Shown: positions 47,961 through 59,307, counted from the first letter of the stretch. The stretch: DNA of 64,000 nucleotides from Rhytidiadelphus loreus (GCA_947034895.1 OX344763.1:21793001-21857000); one strand, 5' to 3'. Program-made: numbers and translations. The notes: generated by a model not told the origin, from the sequence alone.

Positions 47961-48576
47961 ATAGATCATATCCAAATTGAAAACAAAATTTTTTAAACTA
48001 TAAATTTATAGTTTAAATTATAATTGAAGTCACTCTATGTACAAAAAAAAATTAAATGGTATAGATAGCATAAGCAATTTTCTAAAAGAGAAAATGATAT
48101 CTAATTTAAATAAAATACCTATGAGAGAATTGAACAAAAATAGAAATTTTGTTTTTTGGAAAATTTAAATATAAAAATCAAAGATGTGGCTTAACACATT
48201 AAAAATAAAAAGGCAAAAAAGATCCAAAGACTAATTTACATGGCGTCGTCTTAGCATAAGAATTAGGTTGCCACCCAAAAAATTTAAATTTATGTTATTT
48301 AATAACCAAAAGAAGGTACTGAAACTAAACATCCCAAAACTGGGCATCAACTTTTTACTACTTCATTTTTAAACCAAATGAGAGCCTTAGCATTTCTAAA
48401 ACACAAATGAAAGGTATGACCAAACTATAAACATGTAGTACAAAAAATGGTATCATGGAAAAAACTATAGAGTAGGAACAATATAGTTTTATAAACTAAT
48501 GTAACCTCCCATATGGAGTCAAGTACAAATAACCCAATGAAAGAAACTACCAATATCCATAATAAGCACATCAAAG
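47961..48576. other. AT-rich intergenic DNA, no gene seen
   Basis: No bounded feature between the two direct repeats. Confidence 0.5.
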
Positions 48577-48746
48577 TATTAAAGAGTTTAGGTGCTTGAA
48601 AAATTGTCTTCTCTCAAAAAATCCAAAAATGGAACTCAAAATTTGAGGGTGTAGCTTCACCTATTAAAGAGTTTAGGTGCTTGAAAAATTGTCTTCTCTA
48701 AAAAAATCCAAAAATGGAACTCAAAATTTGAGGGTGTAGCCTTACC
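48577..48746 (+). repeat. 85-bp tandem duplication
   Basis: Two nearly identical 85-bp copies beginning TATTAAAGAGTTTAGGTGCT, with about one or two differences. A recent local duplication at the left end of the second direct repeat. Confidence 0.85.
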
Positions 48747-49270
48747 TATACCCGTCCCAAAACACACAACAATCCAATGTTATGTCAGTGAGGTTGTAAC
48801 TCATGTCTTCAGCTGCATCCAATTGCTATCTATGTCATAGATCCTAAAATTCCAAAAAGGAAAGCAAGAACAAGGGTCACAAATCACATCAATGAGCTAA
48901 GCAAATGTTGTAAGCAAAAACATCTTTAAACATACTAAAAAATTCATACAACCTTTGCCATTTCTATAGACAAACAACTTACTTGAAGCTCAAGAATCAC
49001 ACATAAATCCACACATCCAGCCAAAGCCAACCGTCACACCAAAAAGGGTGATATGTGGCAAAACAAAGCTACTATTAAGTAGTTATTAACTTGGAGGGAA
49101 AAAAACAGAGAGAAGCTTTTATGAGGTAGTTGTAAAGCAAATTTCAAACTCTAGTAGTGGAAGAGTCCAATAAAGTCTACACCTTTAGTGGGTGGGTGGT
49201 ATTTCCCACCTGTCACACATAAAGTTTTAATTCTTCATGGTGGTCTATGTAAAGTGATAATGGACCAAGA
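48747..49270 (+). repeat. Diverged direct repeat, copy 2
   Basis: Partner of 47345-47960, starting about 1.3 kb downstream of it. No coding capacity. Confidence 0.65.
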
Positions 49271-50139
49271 AATTAGATGTGTGAAGCAAGACATATTTGT
49301 ATTAAAGGACACTAGTTAACCCTCTTCAAGAATAAAATTGGGTATCCTAAGCAATTAGGTACTTAAAGTATAAAGTAAAAAAATAAAAGCAGGAATAAAG
49401 TATAAATATTATAAGAGCAGGAATAGAATAATTGGAAGAAAAATTAACCAAATAGGTATAAATTAATTTTTCCAAAAATCAAAGAATCTCAAGGCAACCT
49501 TCATATGTCTTTTAAATGGTACACAAATTAGGACAAATCATCCTAAAAATAATGTGAGTTGTACAATAGCCAAAAAATAATAATTTTGGATTGCACATGC
49601 GATTGCACAAAAAGCAAGATTCTCCATAATTTTCTCATCACTAGTCCAAATGGAATGAATCAAAGCTTTTTATGTACATAAAAGATTTTCTATGACAAAA
49701 AAAATTTCAAATTTTAATTTTGACTTTCTACAATTTTTTGGAGCTACATGGTGCCCTCTATTTTGGATGGCATAATACTTGCTCTTGAGCATTGATTGAA
49801 AGAAAAATGATATTCCTAGAAAGCTAATAAATTTTCTATCTTAAGAAAAATTTCAAAAAATCATACCAAAAATTGAGACCATAAAAATGTGTCCAAACCT
49901 TCAAGAGTTCCCCCAAGGGACTCTTATTCCCATAGGGGTTAATTTATAGATGAAATCTGTAAATTGCTATTGAATCTTAAAATAATATTGTTTGTTTTTT
50001 ACTATGAATGCATATAAATTTGATGAATGTATTGAATATAATCAAAATATTTGATATTTCATCCATGTCCATTGATTCCATTAATATAGTGAAGATCAAT
50101 TCTACGAAAAATAAATGAAATTAACATGTCAATTTGATA
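49271..50139. other. AT-rich intergenic DNA, no gene seen
   Basis: No gene. Around 49600-49940 words such as CCAAATGGAATGAATCAAAG and CATAGGGGTTAAT link it to the dispersed AT-rich repeat family seen in 10.9-14.5 kb and near 18 kb. Confidence 0.5.
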
Positions 50140-50332
50140 TACTCCTTCTATTCCAAAATAAGTGTCCAAATTGAAAACTCACGTTTTTTTCAATAGTTTT
50201 GAGTATGTTGTAATGCAATATTCTCCAATGAAGACAATAGATTTAGAATACGCAATGTCCTTTTGGAGAATAAGGAGAATTCTCTTAGAGATCTAAGAAG
50301 TATTAATAGAGGTAGATGCATAGACTCTCATA

Positions 50333-51519
50333 CACTAGAAGAAAATGAGGGATTTTGCAACTACAATGTGCAACTCATTTTGTAGTTGCATAAGACGTTT
50401 GCAATTAGGTGACAATGTAGAGACTACAGTTGCAGTGGACAAGTTGCATTAGTCGCAAGATTGCATTAGTTGCAGTGTAGTGACAAGATTGCATGACTCA
50501 TTTGCGACTTATTTGCGACTTGTAGATTTGTAGATTTTTAAAATATTAATCTCAATGATTTGTAGATTTCTAATTTCCAGATCTATCTTTTATCTAGAAT
50601 TTAGAATTTCAGATCTATCTTTTTTCTAGATTTTAGAATTTCAGATCTACCTTTTTCTAGATTTCAAAAATTCAAATATTGATATATGATAGATTTCATT
50701 GATTTAGGGAAACATTACAATTTCATAGATTTTAAAATTTTTGGATTTTAAATGTTTTTTTATTTCTATAGATTGTAGAAGTCTATAAATTGTACAAATC
50801 TACAAACTGTAGAAATCTACAAACTGTAAAAATCTTAGAATTAAATCAACAAAATTCATTGTGTAAGACTACAACTTACAAGTCTTATAGGTCCAATCTA
50901 ATGATACTTTTGACAATTGATATGGGACCATTGTAATTGTTTTCTAGTTGAACTTTAGTTGTAGTCTAGTTGCTTTTGAGTTGTAGTTTAGTTGCTTCTA
51001 AGTTCACTTGCAATCTAGTTGCTTCTAAGTTGTAATCTAATTGCTTTCAAGTTGCTAGTTGCTAGTTCCAATCTACACTAAATAGTGAAATTAGGTTGCT
51101 TTAACAATTAGGTTGCCTTACTTCAAGAAAATCACTTTACAAGCCAACCAATCAACAAATATGTCTACTGTTTTTTCTGTTTGTACACATAGAGGTTTAT
51201 AAGTCCCACATGCATAAATTTTTAATTCAAAAAAGTAGTAAATTCTTGTAAAGAAACAATACATATTTATATAGTGTAGAATGTTGAGAAATTAGTGTGG
51301 GGCAACCTAATTTCACTATTTAGTGTAGTTGCTAGTTGCTTTCTAATACATTCCTATAATCCTAAACTTCACTTTGCAACTACTTTGCGACTAGAACAAC
51401 CTATAACTTTGTTCATGTCAAATCTGGTGCAATTACAGAGGGCTACAGTTGCAAGACAGTTGTATAGGACACATAGTTGTGTTGCAATCGGTTGCAGCAA
51501 ACACGTTTTTCTTCTAGTG
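50333..51519. mobile_element. CACTA-like non-autonomous element, 1187 bp
   Basis: Begins CACTAGAAGAAAATGAGGG and ends TTTTTCTTCTAGTG, with ATA on both sides (50330-50332 and 51520-51522) as a perfect 3-bp target duplication. Subterminal zones are rich in AGTTGCA/TGCAACT words. The centre has a decayed tandem of TAGAATTTCAGATCTACCTT type. No transposase. Closely related to the element at 52232-53183. Confidence 0.9.
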
Positions 51520-51522
51520 ATA

Positions 51523-52139
51523 GTGGTTCTACGATGATAGAACTACTTTTGCACATATTCACACACGAGATCGAAAGACCCCGCATACCTTGACATTGTA
51601 AAGCTTATGTACTCTAGATTCTCAGACTTAGAAAGTCCCATGGTTGCTAATAAGATTCATACTATGAAGGCATTGACAACATCTAAGTATAATGACATAC
51701 TACCATTTCTTCAAGATACAAAACAAAGGTTCTACAAGTAGATGTTGACAAGAACTAAGAAAGAATTTGCAAGTGTCATAGTCAACATTCTACTAGAGAG
51801 TGGTATGTATATAGTGAATTGATAAACAATAGTGATATGTATTGTATACTAGCAACACTTGTTTGCTATGGCTTCAAAGAGGAGAATTCTCTATTATTTT
51901 GAATCCACTGAGCATAATATTTATACCTTTGACATTTGCATCTTAGACTTCTGGATCCACAGGAAAGCCTTTGATTCCATCTAATAGAAAGAAAGTTGGC
52001 ATCTTGTATAAGGCTAAGTACCTTTTGATATTGGTGCAAAAAGAATTGAAGACTTTCTTAGGTCCTATTGTTATTCAAATTGCAGTGAACATATACAATA
52101 TGTTCACTAATTGTTGTGATTCAAAATTTGGACCCTTTT
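51523..52139. other. Remainder of the mariner-like element, no gene seen
   Basis: AT-rich DNA with short frames only. Nothing recognisable as a DDE transposase. Confidence 0.5.
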
Positions 52140-52231
52140 ATATTATGTATGTTACCAAATGATCAATGAAATTGGTATAAAAGATATATGAGGTTTCAAT
52201 GTAGACACTTATTTTGGGATGAAGGGAGTAT

Positions 52232-53183
52232 CACTAGAAGAAAATGAGGGGTTTTGCAACTACAGTATGCAACTCATTTTGTAGTTGCATAGGATGTTTG
52301 CAACTAGGTGACAATGTAGAGTCTGTAGTTACAGTGGACAAGTCGCATTAGTTGCAGTCTAGTTGCAGGTTTTTTTGTCATCCGACACCATACAAAGAAC
52401 TTCATCCTTGTGTGCAACTTGTTTGCAACTTGCTTGCAACTTGTAGATTTGTAAATTTTAAAATATAAATCTCAATGATTTGTAGATTTCAAAATTTCAG
52501 ATCTACCTCCTTTCTAGATTTTAGAATTTCAGAACTACCTTTTCCTTAGATTTTAGAATTTCAAATCTACCTTTTTCTAGATTTCAAAATTTCAAATCTA
52601 CCCTCTTCCTAGATTTCAAAATTTCAGATCTACCTTCTTCCTAGATTTCAAAATTCAATTTCCTAGATTATAAAATTTCTTGAATTTTAATTATTTTTTA
52701 AATTCTTATATACAAAATCTACAAATTGTAGAAACCCACAAATCATAGAAATCTTAGAATTCTATCAAAAGAATTCATTACATAAGACTATAAAAACTTA
52801 CAAGTCTTATATGTTCAATCTAATGGTACTCTTTACAATTGATATGGGTCAATTGATATAACACGAATGGGAATGAACTTTGAAAGCAACTAGGAAACAA
52901 CTAGAGTGCAACTAAGAAACAACTAGCGTACAACTAGAAAACAACTATGGTCATTTTACAGTTGCATAATAGTTGCATAGGACACTAGTTGTTTCCTAGT
53001 CTTTTTTTGCAACTACAGAATGACTACTTTGCAACTAAAACAATGAATGAATGTTGTAAAACAATGACACAAAACAACTACATTAGATTTGGTGCAAATA
53101 GAGAGGAAACTAGTTGCATGACAGTTGCATAGGGCACTAGTTGCATAGTAGTTGGTTGTGATGGACGTGTTTTTCTTCTAGTG
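52232..53183. mobile_element. CACTA-like non-autonomous element, 952 bp
   Basis: Begins CACTAGAAGAAAATGAGGGG and ends TTTTTCTTCTAGTG, flanked by TAT on both sides (52229-52231 and 53184-53186). Same family as 50333-51519. The left target copy overlaps the TA duplication of the mariner-like element, so this element landed exactly at that border. Subterminal GTTGCAAC/AGTTGCA words and a central tandem of about 32-bp units (TAGATTTCAAAATTTCAGATC) are present. Confidence 0.9.
52480..52670. repeat. Tandem repeat, about 32-bp unit
   Basis: Five to six units of TAGATTTCAAAATTTCAGATC plus TACCTTCTTCC, inside the 952-bp CACTA-like element. A more decayed version occurs at 50560-50690 in its relative. 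Confidence 0.75.
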
Positions 53184-53186
53184 TAT

Positions 53187-53668
53187 ATACTTCATTTATA
53201 TATAATTATCCCATATATTCAAACACCAACAATGATGCCAATCATCAAATTATAAAAAGAAAGAAGAAGAATCTAAAATTATCACTCTACCCCTCCCCCC
53301 TTCCAATTCTATTGTATAGTAGTATTTTGAAGTGTTACTATTATAACCTTAATCCATCACTAAGTAACTCTGCAACTCTACACATGGGCATAACATAAAT
53401 AGTAGTGAGTTTTGAGTATTTTAGAAAACGTTTTCAAGATGCACCTATTTAGAACCTTAAAATTTCTTCAACTCTTGACTTTAAAAAATTCACAAAAATT
53501 ACAATTTTGGTTTATCTGTAAATAAAAAATGACCTCTAATTATAATTTTGATATTATCTATGCACATCAACTTAAATGAAAGGTTTCAAATAGTTCTACT
53601 ATAACTTTTTGGCATTGTTAGTATTTATACAATTGAAATTAATCATATTGAGAGCAAGACACACTAAG
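53187..53668. other. AT-rich intergenic DNA, no gene seen
   Basis: No supportable feature. Confidence 0.5.
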
Positions 53669-53884
53669 CACTAGAAGGAACCCACGTCAAAGTTGACGGA
53701 TTTTGTTAGACATCCAATATAACAATCGTTGTTTTTATGTCAACAATGATGTCCACTATAACATCTTCATGTTATAGTGAACATCATTGTTGACATAAAA
53801 ACAAGAGTTGTCATATGGGATGTCTAACAAAATCCGTCAACTTTGACATAAGAATACAAAAGAAAAGAGGGGATCCTTCTAGTG
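53669..53884. mobile_element. CACTA-like foldback MITE, 216 bp
   Basis: Ends are CACTAGAAGGAAC and GATCCTTCTAGTG. AAG flanks both sides (53666-53668 and 53885-53887), a perfect 3-bp target duplication. The interior is a long palindrome: 53686-53764 pairs with 53769-53847 (79 positions, about six mismatches) around a four-base loop CTTC. A transcript would fold into one long stem, like precursors of small RNAs. No coding capacity. Confidence 0.9.
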
Positions 53885-53912
53885 AAGGGACACTTTACAC
53901 CTAGAGGGTGTG

Positions 53913-53964
53913 CCAATTTGTTGTGTAAGAAGCCCAAAATCCTCACTTGTATTTGGACAAAAGG
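53913..53964. repeat. Short dispersed repeat, shared with 35301-35351
   Basis: Second copy of the roughly 50-bp sequence containing CAATTTGTTGTGTAAGAAGC and AAAATCCTCACTTGTATTTG. Confidence 0.6.
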
Positions 53965-54229
53965 CTGAAATTTGTACAATTGTCTTCAAGGGGAATGACC
54001 TAGCTTCAACTCCTTCAAGGTGTATAGCATCCCTAATTGATTTTCTTAATGTTTTTCTACTAAAAACTATTTTGTTTTATTTAGTTTAGAGGCTATTGAG
54101 AGATGAAGGCAATATCTTCTTTAAATCGAGTCATTAAAATTTTGAAATTAAATAGAGTTGTAGTAGAAATGTGATACAAAATATGTAGTGCATTCTAATT
54201 GAATTAACTTGAGTACTAGTACCGATAAA

Positions 54230-54763
54230 TATAGGCAGTGACGTCACATTTCAGACAACCCGCCAAAAACTCTCTCACACGTCGTTGACTAACTTTGAAC
54301 TATCGGTTGATACCATGGTCCCCAATGATACCCGGAGAGACAAGGACGACGCGGATATAAGACCTGATTCTGAAATGAGACGACACTTCGGTTTAGGACC
54401 TCGGTTTGTTTAACTTACTTCTTGAGTTTGCACCTCTGCCGGAGCTTTGGGCCTCCGTTCGCAGTCCGCTCTCGTGAAAAATCTCTTGTGCCCCTTAGCG
54501 CTGCACGATCGCAGGCGATGCGCATATGATTCCGATGTGCGCATTCACGCTGCCGAGAGGAATCAATCGAGCTACGGCTCGCGGAAATTGGAGCAGTACC
54601 GAGGAAGAGCGAAACCCTAGACCGTTCCCTTTTAATGCGAAGACCACATTGCTGGATTTCGAAAGCGTGTAGCGTGGTTTTCACTTGTTGTGTCGCGGTA
54701 TGATTGCTACTGAGATGGATTCATGGTGCCTGGCGAAATGATTGACGGGCGGAATTTTCGAAG
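54230..54763 (+). promoter_or_regulatory. Promoter and leader exon of the zinc-motif gene
   Basis: The palindrome TGACGTCA (54239-54246), a CRE/TGA-type bZIP site, is followed by GATATAAG at about 54354-54361 as a likely TATA element. GC content rises downstream, where a long leader exon is inferred up to a donor GTAAAC at 54764 (after TTTTCGAAG). These are signals by eye only. Confidence 0.5.
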
Positions 54764-55057
54764 GTAAACAATTTTTCTTTTTGTGATGCTTTTTTTCTCT
54801 TCTTGGATGCTGCTATTGTGGACCCTGGTCTGTGTTCTTAATGCTACTCAGATTTTAGAATTGAGCTCAGGCGTGGCTCTGTTAACATCTTATTGAAAAT
54901 TGATTTTACTTAGAGTTGGTTGGCACTAGTTTGGTGTATGATTTTGGACGACTTTTTTCTGTAGGCGTTTTATGAGAGCTGATTTTTTGGTATTCCTTGG
55001 ACGCTCGAGATTCATCGGTTCCGGATTTTAATGTTGAATGGCGAACTGTAATTGCAG
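54764..55057 (+). other. Probable 5'-UTR intron of the zinc-motif gene
   Basis: The donor AAG|GTAAAC and the acceptor CTGTAATTGCAG at 55057 enclose a T-rich 294-bp segment. An alternative acceptor TATTTGCAG lies at about 55108. The leader then continues to the ATG at 55305. Confidence 0.45.
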
Positions 55058-55304
55058 GGGGCATGCTAGAGATGGTGGCAGGTTCAGTGACGAGATTATA
55101 TTTGCAGAGCGAAACCGTGGTCAAATTCTTCTAGCAAACTGACGATTATAGGTTGGTAATTGACAGAAGCAGAGCGATATATAGCACAGAGGGGAGAGAA
55201 ATTATCACGTTTGTTCAAAGGAAGCTACAGGGGGCTTAGGAAATACACAAGTTGGAGAGGAACAGTCGGGAGAGAGATTTCCAGAATCACTACTTATTGA
55301 GAAT

Positions 55305-57868
55305 ATGGAAGTAGAAGGACCCGCAAGCAAGGTCTCTGATACCAGCACAGCCCCTACTGCATCATCTCTTGCTCCCAATGGTTCGAATCCTGGCACCCCT
55401 GAAACAACCAGTGCGATGACTCAGAAGGAAATATTGCGAGAGCGGTATCTTAAAGGCGTGAAGAAACGGAAATGTGCGGTGTGTGGCAACACTGCAAGAG
55501 CCAGGTCTCCTAACCCTAGCCTTAAAACTCTACACCGCGTTCATATAGAAAATAATGGACTTCACTTTTGTTGAGTTCTGGTTCTCCTATTTGTCAAAAG
55601 AGTATGTGATTCAGAGTTAACGTTAACGGCACGGGTGCATAGTCAGTAGCTGTCAATATCGGAGGTGCGTGAGGAATAATTATCATATGGATTAGACCCG
55701 CGTTGTCTACCTTATTTAAAGGTAACCAGTAATCCTCTCTGCTGACATCCATGGTTTGCAACATGCAGGTGCCCTTTTCGAGCATGTAAGACATGTTGTA
55801 ATAAAATGAAGAATGCGTGCGAAATTCATGGTTAGTAATCTCTCCTTTCGACACTTTTGTTCCATTAGAGAACATGAATCGTCTTGCATGCCGATAGGTG
55901 TAAAGTATTGTGCAAAGTATTCGGACCTCTTTCTTTCTTCGTTTTGTTTGTGATCCGAACCTAGAGTGCTAGTGATGACATCCATTCCAACCTGTTTGTG
56001 CAGCAAATAAACCGAAGCAGGCTTCGAATTCACCTTCTTTGCATCCTCATGACCCCCGGTGGGCTGCTGCTATGAATGCTATGTAAGTCACTGGAGCTTC
56101 TGCGTTCCGTGAATTTTCCTGATATTTTTGTGATAGGGATCAAGGGTGTTATGGCATTTTCAGATGTCAATGTGGAGTTAAGTGCTTAGTTGTAATTCAA
56201 TTCAATTTGCAGGCCTTATGGATCTCCATACGCCAGATCTCCGTATATGTCATCCGCCGCGTACAATTCTGCTCAAGTTGGAATGGCTGCTTACAAAGTC
56301 GGCTATCCGTCACCACAGTCACGGTCCTTGACACCTGGGCAATACACGGCACAGAATGCACGTCCTTACATGCCCCCCCAAGCTACGTTGGAGCAGCAGG
56401 AGCTTCAAAGACTGAAAAACTTGAAAGCAGCCATACTCGCTGCTAACCGGGTAATGAGCATTACCCGTAAAGAATTCATTCTTCTGGAACCTTTACTAGG
56501 CGTCCGTGCTTGTTTCTTTAGTGTCTCAATTGAAGCACTGCTACCGTATTCATTTTCCCATTTTGATATGTCTCATTTTGATGTGTACATGTTCGATCAG
56601 GAAGCTCAAATCACCCAATCTTGGAGGACGCAGAAAATGAGGGAGTTTACGGAAGGCGAACTTTTAACCGAAGATGAGGCATTCGATCGATACATGTTCA
56701 ACATGGCGCTTCTTGAGGAGGTTTTTCTTCCCAAAACAACCACACCAATGGGTCTCTCTCCAGATGGCAAGTTGTTAGTTGGAGGAGGCGAGACACTTAA
56801 TGAAATTGATGACAAGGATGTCTCCGATACTTTGATGGTTGTGGATGGGTTGCGCTTACGGAGGGCAATGAATGCAACTAGGAAGGAGGCAAGTCGATCG
56901 CGTTTGAAAACTACTGTTGATAGAAGTTTACAGGCGTTGAAGAGAGGCCCGGAAGAAGTCGATGACTTCGCAGATGACGAAGACTATATGCAGGTGAGCT
57001 TCCATAAATTGTCACCATCAATACCATGTCACTTTTTGTATGGGAACTTATAGGTCTCTGGGTTGGGGGACCACTATTACTGACAGTAGCAACTTCAAAG
57101 AAATTCATTAATGGAAGCGCTAGTAAGTCGAGCATTTTGGTCGGGGCGCTTATTTCTTTCCTTTTAAATTCCGACATTGATTTTTTTTTCTTCCGGTTAT
57201 GGATGTCACAGGGATTGCTACTTGGACGTCGACGAGACTTAAAACGATTCAAAGCAACCAGTAAGGAAGGGAAGGATTGCCTTAAACGCATTGATCTTTT
57301 CGATACATTACTTCAGAAAACCAGCCAAATACATAGTGGAGCTGATATAGAGTCCTGTGGGGAGATGTATCGGCAAAACTTTGGGCCGGGTCTAGACGTG
57401 CTACTACCTCATCTCTCCAGAAATGTTGAGAATGTGCTTGGCGGTCCGATCCGTGAGATCCGTGGGGATACCGCAACACCGTCAGAGACACTCGTTAGAA
57501 GAGACATGCCCAAGGAAGCATCAACTTCAAATGAGTCACAAGCAACGCCTGCCGCTGCTGACTGCGGAAAGGACAAAACACCTGAAGAGTTGCAATATTC
57601 GAGAGAAACGGCTTTAGATATTGACGTGAAAGATTCGGGAGAGCAGGATAGGCATATCAACAGATTGCAGGAGAAAAGTAGTCCTCACGTTAAGTGGAAA
57701 GGAGTGAATGCAGATAGCGGTGGTAGCAGATCGAAAGTCGAAGAGTGGCCTAGAGTACACAAAGGCTTTCTTGCTGGTCATGGGTGGTGGAAAGTAGAGG
57801 TTGATGAGCAGAGCGCCCAGATAGTGTGTCATCATCTAATATCAAATCAAGCAGTCGAAATTTTGTGA
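55305..57868 (+). CDS. SHI/STY-type zinc-motif protein, 542 residues, function unknown
   Basis: Six coding exons: 55305-55504, 55769-55830, 56004-56082, 56213-56450, 56601-56993 and 57212-57868, all introns GT..AG, phases consistent, total 1629 nt. Joining exons 1 and 2 completes a cysteine motif C57-x2-C60-x7-C68-x4-C73-x2-C76-C77-x6-C84-x2-H87, the same spacing as the RING-like zinc finger of SHI/STYLISH (DUF702) transcription regulators. Before it lies a Ser/Thr/Pro-rich tail and a basic KGVKKRK stretch. After it come a Pro/Tyr/Ser-rich linker, a charged helix (EQQELQRLKNLKAAILAANR), an acidic patch (EEVDDFADDEDY) and a basic GRRRDLKR that could be a nuclear signal. The IXGH domain of true SHI proteins was not seen, so the job may differ. 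Likely nuclear; this is inference. Confidence 0.75.
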
Positions 57869-58739
57869 ATTTCAGCACATGGATCTGGTCAAACTATTTC
57901 TCAGGTTTCAAACTGGATAACGGCGCTACCCTTCTAGACTCTGCTGCCAAGCAATGGTAGACGGGTCTTGGCGTGCCCTCACATGATGGTGCTAGAGGGA
58001 TTATTTAGTGGCGCAAAACAGTGGATGAGACGCCCCGGTGATTGCTGAAGAGGTCATCATTCTTTGCTGGTTGATTTAGAGGCTTGGGTTCAGTGTAAAA
58101 CATGCAGCGTACAGCCTAGCATTGGCTACCAAGCCCATCTTTTGTCGGCATGAACTGCAGTCTTGGTAGATTCCGAATATGTAGGAAATGCCTTGAAGAT
58201 ACAGGTGAAGCCGAGAATTCAGATTTGAAAGGGATAATCCCTAGTACCCTGTACAGCATGTCCCCTGGGTCTTGCAATACTAGATCATGAATCGTGATTT
58301 GCAGCTACAGCCATAATACTGTGGACATTCGAATTGTAGTTTCAAGTGAATCTCCATGTTACAAGTTTGAAACATCTGCTTTCTTTTTAACTTGTGGTCA
58401 CTAATCTCTTGGAGCAAGTCTAGGAGGCACCAAAGTCTTTGCATGTACCTTCTCCAAGATCCATTTGTAAAGTGAACTTGAGCCTAATTCATTTGCATTT
58501 TGTGATTTGTTATAGCATTGGGTGATTTGTTAGGCAATGCTATACGTCCAGAATCTTTGAAAATTTCTAACTAATTCAAAAATGCTTTGAAAAATACAAA
58601 ACCATTTGTTAGGTTCCACATCTATTTTTCTTCCTCTGAAAAATGATTGAAAAATGATTGAAAAATAATTCTGCCCACTTTAGCCTATGAAAAAGGCAAC
58701 CCGGCTCTTAAATGGTCGCTTCTAGAGCATACTACCTTA
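57869..58739. other. 3' UTR and flank of the zinc-motif gene
   Basis: Higher-complexity sequence to about 58330 that probably includes the 3' UTR, then AT-rich DNA with CTTTGAAAAAT-like words. No separate gene seen. Confidence 0.5.
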
Positions 58740-58997
58740 GTGTATTTGAGGCTCATTTCCAAGAGCTCTCAACACTATGGGAAGTCAAGATTGCAATGGG
58801 TACCCTTGCATAAAATCTTGAATAGAAAAATCACTATCATTTATTTTGAAGATCCCATTTTTGATGCTAAAACTAAACTTCAAGAAGAACTTTCTAAAAA
58901 TATCAACTACTAAAAATATCAACTTGATCAAGTTTTATTTAACTTCAAAGTTTTGCAAACACCAGATTTGGATGCCTCGGGCATTTAGGGGGTTAAC
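58740..58997 (+). mobile_element. Partial third copy of the TTAACCCCTAAATGCCC element
   Basis: Aligns with 30955-31211, ending CTCGGGCATTTAGGGGGTTAA. The left half is missing. It retains the shared segment CACTATCATTTATTTT and CTTCAAGAAGAACTTT. Confidence 0.7.
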
Positions 58998-59307
58998 AAG
59001 AGTCCTTTTGCTTGAATCTCTAACTTATCACGTAGAAGATTAATCCATAACCAACGTTGTAGATGTTTTGTGTTGGATGGATGGATGAGACTCCTCACTC
59101 CCGACCAAACCAAGAAGACCTAAATAATGCAGAAGACGCTTTTCAAAAACAGAGTGAATGGAGTCATATGCGAACTCGACGTACTGGAGAGTCTTCAGGG
59201 ACCGAGCAAAATCTGCTTCTGGTTTAGGGTTGCGTTCACACTGGAAAGCTAACACTGCCCAAAGCTCCCAGGATGGTTTGAACTTGATTTGTTCTGGTAG
59301 TTAGTTC
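58998..59307. other. Intergenic DNA, no gene seen
   Basis: Somewhat GC-richer than its neighbours. The 71-codon minus-strand frame at 59040-59255 has no recognisable domain. Confidence 0.5.

Larger units (their letters stand above)
50142..52228. mobile_element. Mariner/Stowaway-like element interrupted by a CACTA-like element
   Basis: The left end CTCCTTCTATTCCAAAATAA and the reverse complement of the right end CTCCCTTCATCCCAAAATAA, both followed by GTGTC, form a 25-bp terminal inverted repeat with about four mismatches, each flanked by TA (50140-50141 and 52229-52230). Without the 1.19-kb CACTA-like insertion its own DNA is about 0.9 kb. The 63-codon frame at 51971-52162 shows no transposase motif, so it appears non-autonomous. 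Confidence 0.75.

Noticed and set aside
55380..55395. GGTTCGAATCC, a perfect tRNA T-arm / B-box-like word
   Set aside because: It lies within coding exon 1 of the zinc-motif gene (Gly-Ser-Asn-Pro codons). No A box or cloverleaf can be drawn around it.
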